Source of the DNA: Ignavibacteria bacterium
GTDB taxonomy: Bacteria > Bacteroidota > Ignavibacteria > SZUA-365
NCBI GenBank assembly: GCA_002869275.1
Contig: PKTF01000405.1
Span: 29,117-93,116, forward strand
Reading direction: 5' to 3'
DNA length: 64,000 bases
Position numbers and translations under genes: made by a program. This document shows positions 26,870 to 34,419 of the stretch, piece by piece. The notes below the pieces were generated by a model. That model saw only the letters and a program-made list of their open reading frames with translations, made no database searches and was not told the DNA's origin. Positions within the stretch are counted from its first letter, which is position 1. Each line of letters opens with the position of its first letter.

Positions 26870-28194
26870 ACGGTCTCGACCGATCCCGCATTGAAGGTGC
26901 ACTCGCAGCAGCCGTGCAATATTCCAGCGCGGATGAAGTGTTTGCCGTCCTGAGCAGTACGACCGGTGAAACGACGCGCATTGCCGATGGAATCGTCGCA
27001 TCTCCGCATGCGGCGACGGAGGCTGGAATGCAGATCACCTTACGTAAGGGAAACCGATATGGAAGCATTCATACGAACGAGCTGCAGCCGGATGGAGTTC
27101 GGCGGGCGATGGATATCGCAGTCGCACAGTCCGCGATCATGCCGGAGGTGGAGCAGATCGTACCGTTCCCCTCTTCCATCGAGTTTGTCGAAGCCGCTTC
27201 CACTCATGCTTCTTCCAGGACCTCGCTCGATGGCTCCGAGCTTCTAAAGCGCCTCTCCGAGAGAGTGGAGAGCGCCGCCATTCGCCTGACAGGCAGTCTT
27301 GCTCTGTCGCACAATACCCTTTCCATAGCATCTTCCAACGGTCTGTTCCTTCATCACCCTTCCTCTTTCGTACATACACAGTTCAGGTTGTATTCGAACG
27401 ACGGCTGGAGCACGGGTTACTCCGAGCGTTTCGACGATGCGCTTTCCGAGGAAGAGGTGATCGCCTCTCTGGACGGTGCAGTCCAGAAGTGCCGTGCATG
27501 GCGTGACCCGGTGGAAATACAGCCGGGTCGTCACACCGTTGTACTTGAGCCCCGCGCTCTGGCTGACATGCTCAAACCCATGATGGAGCAATTCTCGTCT
27601 CGCGCAGTCGAGGAAGGACGGAGTTTTCTGCGCAAGCTCGACGGTTCGAATTTTGTCGGCAGCAGGCTGTTCGATGAACAGATCACCCTGCGTTCAGATC
27701 CCCGCAACAAAGACTGCGCCTCCCTGCCCTTCACCATGGATGGGACGCCGGTTCCGTCCGCAACGTGGGTGCAGGGTGGTGTGATCGAACAGCTGGTCCT
27801 TGACCGCTATGAATCCGCAGCCTCGGGCGGCCTCCCAGTGCCTCCACCGACCAACCTGATTATGGAGGGTGGAGCTTCCACGATGGAGGAACTCGTTTCC
27901 TCGATCGATAGAGGACTTCTTGTCACAGGATTTTCAGGTCTGCAGGTCATCGATCCGAGTAACTGCCTGCTGACGGGTTCAACGCGAGATGGACTGTTCC
28001 TCATCGAAGAGGGACGCATCAGCAAGGCGGTTCGCAACATCATCCTTCGCGAAACACCCGTCTACCTCATGAAAGAAGTCGAGGCACTTGGCGCCGTCGA
28101 GCGAACCTCGACGACGGGAAGCTTTTTCCCCATGCTTCTTCCTGCGATGCGAGTAAAAGATGTGCTGTTCGGCGGTTCAAGCGGAATGATTTGA
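26866..28194 (+). CDS. PmbA/TldE-family protein
   Basis: A 442-residue PmbA/TldE relative without a signal peptide. Family features are GIVASPHAATEAGMQITL near the N-terminus, the central segment HTVVLEPRALADMLKPMMEQFSSRAV, NLIMEGGASTMEELVSSIDRGLLV and the C-terminal GSFFPMLLPAMRVKDVLFGG. PmbA/TldE subunits carry no metal and pair with a TldD subunit that does. Here the partner upstream also lacks a visible HExxxH. The ATG overlaps the partner's TGA (ATGA), so the two are made together and likely form a heteromer. Its 3' end overlaps the convergent transporter gene by 18 bp. Confidence 0.85.
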   Translation: MNGLDRSRIEGALAAAVQYSSADEVFAVLSSTTGETTRIADGIVASPHAATEAGMQITLRKGNRYGSIHTNELQPDGVRRAMDIAVAQSAIMPEVEQIVPFPSSIEFVEAASTHASSRTSLDGSELLKRLSERVESAAIRLTGSLALSHNTLSIASSNGLFLHHPSSFVHTQFRLYSNDGWSTGYSERFDDALSEEEVIASLDGAVQKCRAWRDPVEIQPGRHTVVLEPRALADMLKPMMEQFSSRAVEEGRSFLRKLDGSNFVGSRLFDEQITLRSDPRNKDCASLPFTMDGTPVPSATWVQGGVIEQLVLDRYESAASGGLPVPPPTNLIMEGGASTMEELVSSIDRGLLVTGFSGLQVIDPSNCLLTGSTRDGLFLIEEGRISKAVRNIILRETPVYLMKEVEALGAVERTSTTGSFFPMLLPAMRVKDVLFGGSSGMI

Positions 28195-29082
28195 GCGGTA
28201 TTTCGTCCGAAGCCCGTACAACTCTGAAAACATCAGTCCCCCAAACATCACGGCGGCTCCGAGTGCTTCGACCAGGGACATGATTTCCCCGAGGACGAAA
28301 AATGCGATCAGGGCCGCGAACACCGGTTCCATCGTGAAAATGATCGCCGCCTTCGTGGGTGTCGTCTCACGCTGGTATTTGGATTGCACGAAAATTGCGA
28401 CCGTCGAAGCGAAAAAACTCAGGTACAGGATAGCTCCGACGGAAGGGAGAGTAAATGCCGTCTTAGCCGGTTCGAAAAACGGCCAGGCCGCAAAGCCGAT
28501 GACCGCCGTTACGACGAACTGGTAGAACACGATCTCACGGTCAAAGTGCTCCTTGGTGAAGACATCCAGGTAGACGATGTAGAAGGCGAATACAATGGCG
28601 CAGAGAAACACCAGCAGGTCGCCGTAATTGAAATTTCCACCGGCCGGCGAGGTGAACATATACAGTCCCACACCAACGATGATCACTCCGATCGTATTTC
28701 CGATGGAAGGTCGACGGCGCTCGATGACCAGCTGCAGCAACGGTGTGAATACTACCATGGTGCCTGTCAGAAATCCCGCCTTGGAAGCTGTAGTATGAAC
28801 AAGGCCCACGGTCTGCAGGGCAAAGCCCAGACCGAGGAGAAAACCCAGCACGAGTCCGGCTCGCAGGGACCGGGGCGATGTTGTTTTGATGTCTTTCCAT
28901 GTATACATTCCCACCATCAACGCCGCGACGAAGAAGCGGCTGCCCTGCAGCAGCATGGGCGAAAGATCCAGCAATGCGATTTTTGTCACCGAAAAGGTCG
29001 AACCCCAGATGAGCGTGATGGCAAGCAGATACCGGTCCGCACGAGGAAACAAAGCTGTCGTTGTTTTACTGTCGTTGCTCAT
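28177..29082 (-). CDS. EamA/DMT-family transporter
   Basis: A 301-residue inner-membrane protein with ten predicted helices in two EamA repeats. The first repeat starts LAITLIWGSTFSVTKIALL and the second GDLLVFLCAIVFAFYIVYLDV. The end, with AAIIFTMEPVFAALIAFFVLGE, is the typical signature of the second repeat. Family members export amino acids, purines and other metabolites; substrate cannot be told here. The ATG at 29082 overlaps the 5' end of the divergent lipoprotein gene by about 65 bp. No strong ribosome site is seen. Confidence 0.9.
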   Translation of the reverse strand: MSNDSKTTTALFPRADRYLLAITLIWGSTFSVTKIALLDLSPMLLQGSRFFVAALMVGMYTWKDIKTTSPRSLRAGLVLGFLLGLGFALQTVGLVHTTASKAGFLTGTMVVFTPLLQLVIERRRPSIGNTIGVIIVGVGLYMFTSPAGGNFNYGDLLVFLCAIVFAFYIVYLDVFTKEHFDREIVFYQFVVTAVIGFAAWPFFEPAKTAFTLPSVGAILYLSFFASTVAIFVQSKYQRETTPTKAAIIFTMEPVFAALIAFFVLGEIMSLVEALGAAVMFGGLMFSELYGLRTKYRSNHSA

Positions 29083-29410
29083 GATGCTGATGTATGCTTC
29101 GGCCTGCAGCGACGATAACGACGACCTGCTGCCGGACGAAACGTTTGAAATCCTTTACGGGGACGTATTGTTTTTAGGTGAACTTTATCGTGGTGATTCC
29201 ACGCTGATTCGTCGAAGCATCGATTCATTGCTGCAGGCGCATGGCACGGATACGACGACGTTTTTCGCGACTGCTGAGACGTATGCACAGGACCGGGAAA
29301 AGATGCAGCGTCTTTACAGCAAAACCATCGAGCGTTTTGAAAAGCTTTCGGGCAGTAACGATTCACTGCAGAACACGCGGGACATCGGTACTCATCCTGA
29401 AGATTACTGA
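29018..29410 (+). CDS. Small lipoprotein, DUF4296-like
   Basis: A 130-residue protein from ATG at 29018 has a basic n-region (ASRYRSARGNK), a hydrophobic core and a lipobox YASAC, so Cys30 would be lipidated. The mature part, PDETFEILYGDVLFLGELY and then a segment of the form FxxxxxxYAxDxxxMxxLY, matches the pattern I associate with DUF4296 lipoproteins of Bacteroidota, whose function is unknown. An alternative start is ATG at 29009. Its first 65 bp are antisense to the start of the DMT transporter gene. The gene ends 11 bp from the convergent regulator gene. Confidence 0.65.
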   Translation: MASRYRSARGNKAVVVLLSLLMMLMYASACSDDNDDLLPDETFEILYGDVLFLGELYRGDSTLIRRSIDSLLQAHGTDTTTFFATAETYAQDREKMQRLYSKTIERFEKLSGSNDSLQNTRDIGTHPEDY

Positions 29411-29421
29411 CACCTCTGGTC

Positions 29422-30789
29422 CTACACTTCCCTCTCAAGTCCGTACTTGTTTATTTTTTTGTACAGATGGCTGCGCTGGATGCCGAGCTCTTCGGCGGTG
29501 CGGCTGACATTCCAATCGTATCTCTCCAACTGTCTCCGCAGAAACAGCATCTCGGCCTGATCCTTGAATTCCTGGAAGGTAGCGTCCATGGAAATCGTCG
29601 TTTCGAAATCGTCGGGACTGCCCACCACATAGCGTTCAACATCCTCCGGCAATATGCGTTCGGCGACCATGATGGCGAGACGTTCGACGGCATTCCGCAG
29701 TTCACGGACATTGCCCGACCAGTTCATGTTTTGAAGCCTGGAGGCTGCATCCTTCGTGATACTGCGCGGGGGAAGCTTGTTCTTCCGGCAGGATTCATGG
29801 AGAAAGAATGTGATGAGATCCGGGATATCTTCACGACGTTCACGAAGCGGCGGAACGTGTATCGGGATCACGTTGAGCCGGTGGTACAGATCTTCTCTGA
29901 AATTTCCTTCCTGGATTTCCGTGGCGAGTTCCTTGTTCGTCGCCGCAATGACGCGCACGTCCACGCTGACGCGTTTGTTTCCACCCACGCGTTCAAACGC
30001 GCCTTCTTCGAGTACGCGCAACACCTTTGCCTGCGCCGGGAGGCTCATGTCGCCGATCTCGTCCAGAAGCAGCGTGCCACCATCCGCCTGTTCAAACTTG
30101 CCGATGCGCTGTGAAGTAGCACCGGTGAACGCGCCCTTCTCGTGGCCGAACAGTTCGGATTCGATCAGCTCCTGAGGAATGGCGGCACAGTTGACTTCCA
30201 CGAGCTCACGATCCGCTCGCGCACTCTGTCTGTGAATAGCCCGCGCGACAAGTTCCTTTCCCGTGCCGTTCTCGCCGGTAATCAGGACGTACGCCTCGGT
30301 CGGTGCGACGCGACTGATCGTTTCCCGCAACGACTGCATCAGCCGGGACGTCCCCACCATGGTGTCCTGGCCTTCAATCTCCTCGCGCATGCGGAGGTTT
30401 TCCCGCAACAGAGACGTCTGCAGAATCGCATTGCGCAGTGTGATGAGAATCTTTTCGCGGTCGGGCGGTTTCGTCAGAAAATCGAACGCGCCTTTTTTCG
30501 TTGCTTCCACGGCAGTTTCTATCGTGCCGTGTCCGGTGAGCAATACTACCGGGATGTGCGGATGGGATGCCTGGAGGCGTTCGAGTGTCTCCATGCCGTC
30601 GAGACCGGACATTTTCACATCCAGGAGAATCGCATCGGGACGGATCTCGTCGATCAATTCGATGGCACGGATACCGCTCTCCACGTCCGCGACTTCGTAC
30701 TCTTCGTACTCGAGTGTCATCCTGAGCATGTCACGAATGCTCTGTTCGTCGTCCACGAGGAGGATTTTCCGTTTGCTGCTGGTACTCAT
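29422..30789 (-). CDS. Sigma-54-dependent NtrC-family response regulator
   Basis: A 455-residue two-component regulator in three parts. The receiver domain has the acidic pair LVDDEQS and phospho-acceptor Asp57 in ILLDVKMSG. The AAA+ domain (about residues 140-375) has Walker A TGENGTGKE, the sigma-54-contacting GAFTGA loop and LLLDEIGDMS. The C-terminal Fis-type helix-turn-helix is VSRTAEELGIQRSHLYKKINKYG. It should activate sigma-54 promoters on phosphorylation. No partner kinase adjoins it; the nearest visible kinase is the hybrid one at 51191. The ATG overlaps the stop of the secreted-protein gene upstream (ATGA). Confidence 0.95.
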   Translation of the reverse strand: MSTSSKRKILLVDDEQSIRDMLRMTLEYEEYEVADVESGIRAIELIDEIRPDAILLDVKMSGLDGMETLERLQASHPHIPVVLLTGHGTIETAVEATKKGAFDFLTKPPDREKILITLRNAILQTSLLRENLRMREEIEGQDTMVGTSRLMQSLRETISRVAPTEAYVLITGENGTGKELVARAIHRQSARADRELVEVNCAAIPQELIESELFGHEKGAFTGATSQRIGKFEQADGGTLLLDEIGDMSLPAQAKVLRVLEEGAFERVGGNKRVSVDVRVIAATNKELATEIQEGNFREDLYHRLNVIPIHVPPLRERREDIPDLITFFLHESCRKNKLPPRSITKDAASRLQNMNWSGNVRELRNAVERLAIMVAERILPEDVERYVVGSPDDFETTISMDATFQEFKDQAEMLFLRRQLERYDWNVSRTAEELGIQRSHLYKKINKYGLEREV

Positions 30790-31508
30790 TTCGATGATCC
30801 GGATTTGAGTATGTCTGAAGGAAGCACGTTTTCCGCCTTCTGAAGCTGCCTGGCGAAAGCCGTGCCGAGCCTGTTGATCATGATGTCGCGAGGATCACGT
30901 GATCCTTCGAGCTTGAACACCGCCTCGCCGAACTCCAGCGCTTCGCCGGCAAAGAGACTCACGAGTTCGCTTCCGGTAGACAGCTGGAGCCAGGCAGACC
31001 CGAAGAAATGCGGGAGTTTGTCACGGTCCAGATACGATGGTGAATCGACAAACAGCTTTCCCGGCAGGGCCGCCATACGTTTCTCGAACATTTCCCGGTT
31101 TTCTGTCGAAACCGGTACAGTGATTGTCAGCCCTGTCAGCGGAATCTGAGCGGGAAATGTATAATAAGGCAGTGTTGCTATCGCCAGTGCGAACAGGGCC
31201 TCGCGTGCATCACCGTCGGCAAGATACACCGCATGCTGATAAATCGCATCCAACCGCCGCAGGTCCTTTTCCCTGTCACGCGGCGAAAGTGCCTGCTGTC
31301 GCGAGATCCAGGCGCGCAGGTGGTACGCCGTCCTGAATTCTCGAGGTATGACAAGATCACGCAGAAACAGCCAGACCGTCTCAAGCGTTGTTTCTTCGTC
31401 GGCAGCGGCGTTCGTCAGGTATTCGCGCTCCGGGGAATGCTGTTGTCCCTGCAGTTGTGCGGCTGCCAATGTCAGCATGAGCAGCAGGCAGGCGATGCGC
31501 ACCCACAT
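30786..31508 (-). CDS. Exported protein of unknown function
   Basis: I do not recognise this 240-residue protein. A signal peptide (VRIACLLLMLTLAAAQ) is clear, and either plausible cleavage site, AAA or LQG, leaves Gln at +1. The mature part is mostly helical, with charged stretches (SPRDREKDLRRLDAIYQHAVYLADGDAREALFALA) and a later segment PLTGLTITVPVSTENREMFEKRM. No cysteines or catalytic motifs stand out. It starts 4 bp after the carboxyltransferase gene and overlaps the regulator gene by four bases, so the three are one transcription unit. Confidence 0.7.
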   Translation of the reverse strand: MWVRIACLLLMLTLAAAQLQGQQHSPEREYLTNAAADEETTLETVWLFLRDLVIPREFRTAYHLRAWISRQQALSPRDREKDLRRLDAIYQHAVYLADGDAREALFALAIATLPYYTFPAQIPLTGLTITVPVSTENREMFEKRMAALPGKLFVDSPSYLDRDKLPHFFGSAWLQLSTGSELVSLFAGEALEFGEAVFKLEGSRDPRDIMINRLGTAFARQLQKAENVLPSDILKSGSSK

Positions 31509-31512
31509 GGCG

Positions 31513-33165
31513 CTACGTCTGAATCACGCCGGGATTGAACGGCGCGAATTCCGGATTGTTATCGGCGATGCTGATACAATGTGAGATAACGTCCCTGGTG
31601 TGCGCGGGATCTATGATGCCGTCCACCCACAATCGTGATGCAGCGTAATACGGACTCATCTGCGAAGCGTAGCGGTCCTGTATTGTGCGCAGCAGTTCCT
31701 GCTGTTCCTCTTCGGTAATTTCCTTGCCTTCCCTCTTCAGCTGCGAGATGCGGATTTCGAGAAGTGTTTTGCTCGCCTGCGCTCCGCCCATGACGGCGAT
31801 CTGTGCGCTGGGCCAGGAGAAAATGAAGCGCGGATCATATGCTTTTCCGCACATCGCGTAATTTCCCGCACCATAGCTGTTTCCCATGATGAACGTGATT
31901 TTGGGGACGATGGAATTTGCGACGGCGTTCACCATCTTGGCCCCATCCTTGATAATGCCCCCGTGTTCGGCTCTGCTTCCGATCATGAAGCCGGTAACGT
32001 CCTGCAGAAACACGAGCGGTATTTTCTTCTGATTGCAGTTGAGAATGAACCGTGTCGCTTTGTCCGCACTGTCGCTGTAGATCACGCCACCGATCTGCAT
32101 TTCGCCTTTTCCATCCTTGACGATACTGCGCTGGTTCGCGACGATTCCCACCGCCCAGCCGTCCACACGCGCGTACGCGCACACGATGGATCTGCCGTAA
32201 TCGGACTTGTATTCCACAAGCTCGTTGTCATCGACGATGCAGGAGAGGACGTCACGCACATCATAGGGTTTCGCCCGGTCACTCGGGATGATACCGTAGA
32301 GGTCTTCCGCGCGCCGCCGCGGCGCAACGGCTTCGATGCGGTTGAAATGGGCACGGTGGGTCGGACCGAGTTTCGATACGAGGTCTCGCACGGTCTGCAG
32401 GGCCGTGGCATCATCGGGCATTCGATAGTCGGTGACGCCGGAGAGTTCGCTATGCACCTGTGCTCCGCCCAAAGCTTCGTTGTCGATTTCCTCTCCGATG
32501 GCCGCTTTCACCAGATGCGAACCCGCAAGGAAAACAGTTCCGGTTCCCTCGACGATGAGCGCCTCGTCACTCATGATGGGAAGGTAGGCCCCACCTGCGA
32601 CGCAATAGCCCATGATCGCGGCGATCTGCGGAATACCCAGAGAGGACATGCGCGCATTATTCCGGAAGATCCTTCCAAAATGTTCTTTATCAGGGAAGAT
32701 CTCATCCTGCATCGGGAGAAAGACCCCGGCGGAATCCACGAGATAAATAATCGGGAGGCGGTTCTCCATGGCGATTTCCTGCGCACGGAGATTTTTCTTG
32801 GCCGTGATGGGGAACCATGCCCCTGCCTTTACCGTCGCGTCATTCGCAACGATGACGCAGTCTCGACCGTGGACCTTGCCGATGCCGAAAACGGTTCCTG
32901 ATGACGGCGCTCCGCCATATTCCTTGTACATATCCCATGCGGTGAAGAGACCGATTTCAAGAAACGGACTCCCTTCATCGAGGAGCGCGTCAATGCGTTC
33001 GCGGGCCGTCATCTTGCCGCGGGAATGGTGTTTTGCAATCGCTTTATCGCCACCGCCCTTGCGCACCTGTTCCTCCCGCGCCTGCATAATGCGCAGCAAT
33101 GTCTTGAGCGCATCTTCATTTACATCGAAACTGGCGCCACCGGGCGTCTTCGCGCTTGTATCCAT
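31513..33165 (-). CDS. Acyl-CoA carboxylase carboxyltransferase (beta) subunit
   Basis: A 550-residue biotin-dependent carboxyltransferase, which moves CO2 from carboxybiotin to an acyl-CoA. It is of the fused type seen in methylcrotonyl-, geranyl- and propionyl-CoA carboxylases. Marks are KMTARERIDALLDEGSPFLE near the N-terminus, DSAGVFLPMQDEIFPD, GYCVAGGAYLPIMSDEALIV and, in the second half, FLQDVTGFMIGSRAEHGGI and GNSYGAGNYAMCGKAYDPRF. DSAGVFLPMQ and the FGRIF segment favour the methylcrotonyl branch (leucine breakdown), but this is not certain. No biotin carboxylase or carrier adjoins; a biotin ligase is encoded at 41451. ATG at 33165 is followed in the operon by an exported protein and the NtrC-type regulator. 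Confidence 0.88.
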   Translation of the reverse strand: MDTSAKTPGGASFDVNEDALKTLLRIMQAREEQVRKGGGDKAIAKHHSRGKMTARERIDALLDEGSPFLEIGLFTAWDMYKEYGGAPSSGTVFGIGKVHGRDCVIVANDATVKAGAWFPITAKKNLRAQEIAMENRLPIIYLVDSAGVFLPMQDEIFPDKEHFGRIFRNNARMSSLGIPQIAAIMGYCVAGGAYLPIMSDEALIVEGTGTVFLAGSHLVKAAIGEEIDNEALGGAQVHSELSGVTDYRMPDDATALQTVRDLVSKLGPTHRAHFNRIEAVAPRRRAEDLYGIIPSDRAKPYDVRDVLSCIVDDNELVEYKSDYGRSIVCAYARVDGWAVGIVANQRSIVKDGKGEMQIGGVIYSDSADKATRFILNCNQKKIPLVFLQDVTGFMIGSRAEHGGIIKDGAKMVNAVANSIVPKITFIMGNSYGAGNYAMCGKAYDPRFIFSWPSAQIAVMGGAQASKTLLEIRISQLKREGKEITEEEQQELLRTIQDRYASQMSPYYAASRLWVDGIIDPAHTRDVISHCISIADNNPEFAPFNPGVIQT

Positions 33166-33276
33166 GGTGTATTATCCTTGTACAACGTAGTGAGGAAAAT
33201 ACATTCTCCACGTTGCGGACACAAATGGGGCTCCGTATCTTGGATACAACGATGTCTTCAGGTTTGGAACAACCGT

Positions 33277-34308
33277 ATGCAGCCCGACTCCCCTCCCTTG
33301 CTCGACGTACGAAATCTGACTACGACGTTTGAAACCGACGAAGGGGTTGCCAATGCGGTGGATGATGTGTCGTTCAGTCTGTACAAGGGTGAAACTCTCG
33401 GTATTGTCGGGGAGTCCGGCTGTGGCAAGACGGTCACGGCGATGTCCATCATGCGGTTGATTCGCTCGCCCGGCCATATCGCCGGCGGAGAGATCATCCT
33501 CAACGGACGCAACCTGCTCGACCTGACAGAGAGAGAGATGCGTTCGGTACGCGGCAACGAGGTCGGAATGGTGTTTCAGGAAGCGATGACTTCTCTGAAT
33601 CCGGTGTTCACCATCGGTGACCAGCTGACGGAAGTCTCTCTCTACCACCGTGGCAGCAGCTGGTCAGACGCCTACGACTGTTCCGTCGACATGCTGGCGC
33701 GTGTCGGCATTTCCGATCCCCACGCGGTCATGACATCCTATCCCCATCAACTATCCGGGGGGATGCGTCAGCGCGCACTCATCGCCATGGGACTGGTGGC
33801 AAATCCAGGTCTCCTCATTCTCGATGAGCCCACGACAGCGATCGACGTGACGGTGCAGGCGCAGGTGCTCAACCTCATCAACGATCTGAAAAAAGAATTC
33901 GGAATGACCGTCCTGCTTATCACGCATGACCTGGGCGTGGTTGCGGAGGTGTGCGATCGCGTCGCGATCATGTATGCTTCACACATCGTGGAGTGCGGCA
34001 CGGTGCATAATATTTATCATTCCCCCCGACATCCGTATACATTGGGACTTCTTGCATCCATCCCTTCTTTTCACCTTCCGAAAGAAATACTGACCATCAT
34101 TCCCGGTCAGGTACCTCGCCCGACCAATTATCCTCCCGGGTGCAATTTTCATTCCCGTTGTAACTTCGCTACGGAATCCTGTGTCATACATGAGCCGACG
34201 ATGACGGAAATGAGCAGCCAGCATCACATCGCCTGCTGGAACTGGGAAGACGTCACTCCGCCCGCGAGCCTCCATCGCGCCGGTATCGGCGACCGGAACT
34301 GTGAATAA
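33277..34308 (+). CDS. Peptide/nickel ABC transporter ATPase, DppD/OppD type
   Basis: A 343-residue ABC ATPase of the Opp/Dpp class. Visible parts are the Walker A GESGCGKT at about residues 45-52, Q-loop GMVFQEAMTSLNPVF, signature LSGGMRQR, Walker B LLILDEPTTAIDV and the C-terminal oligopeptide-transporter cysteine segment CNFHSRCNFATESC, which can bind an iron-sulfur cluster in DppD-like proteins. ATG at 33277 is used; the frame open upstream crosses the divergent carboxyltransferase gene. No permease, second ATPase or binding protein lies beside it, so its partners must be elsewhere. It is followed by 111 bp without a gene. Confidence 0.92.
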   Translation: MQPDSPPLLDVRNLTTTFETDEGVANAVDDVSFSLYKGETLGIVGESGCGKTVTAMSIMRLIRSPGHIAGGEIILNGRNLLDLTEREMRSVRGNEVGMVFQEAMTSLNPVFTIGDQLTEVSLYHRGSSWSDAYDCSVDMLARVGISDPHAVMTSYPHQLSGGMRQRALIAMGLVANPGLLILDEPTTAIDVTVQAQVLNLINDLKKEFGMTVLLITHDLGVVAEVCDRVAIMYASHIVECGTVHNIYHSPRHPYTLGLLASIPSFHLPKEILTIIPGQVPRPTNYPPGCNFHSRCNFATESCVIHEPTMTEMSSQHHIACWNWEDVTPPASLHRAGIGDRNCE

Positions 34309-34419
34309 TATTCCCTTGTTATTGAATCTGATAGCTCTTAACGTCATCTAACTGATTGACTTGTCTCGCTTAAGAGACCCCGTACAAAAAAACAACGCTA
34401 CTCTCCACGAGGAATCTCT

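Noticed and set aside
34363..34378. GTCTC/GAGAC short inverted repeat before the M36-like peptidase gene
   Set aside because: Only a 5-bp stem with no T-tract; not convincing as a terminator or operator.
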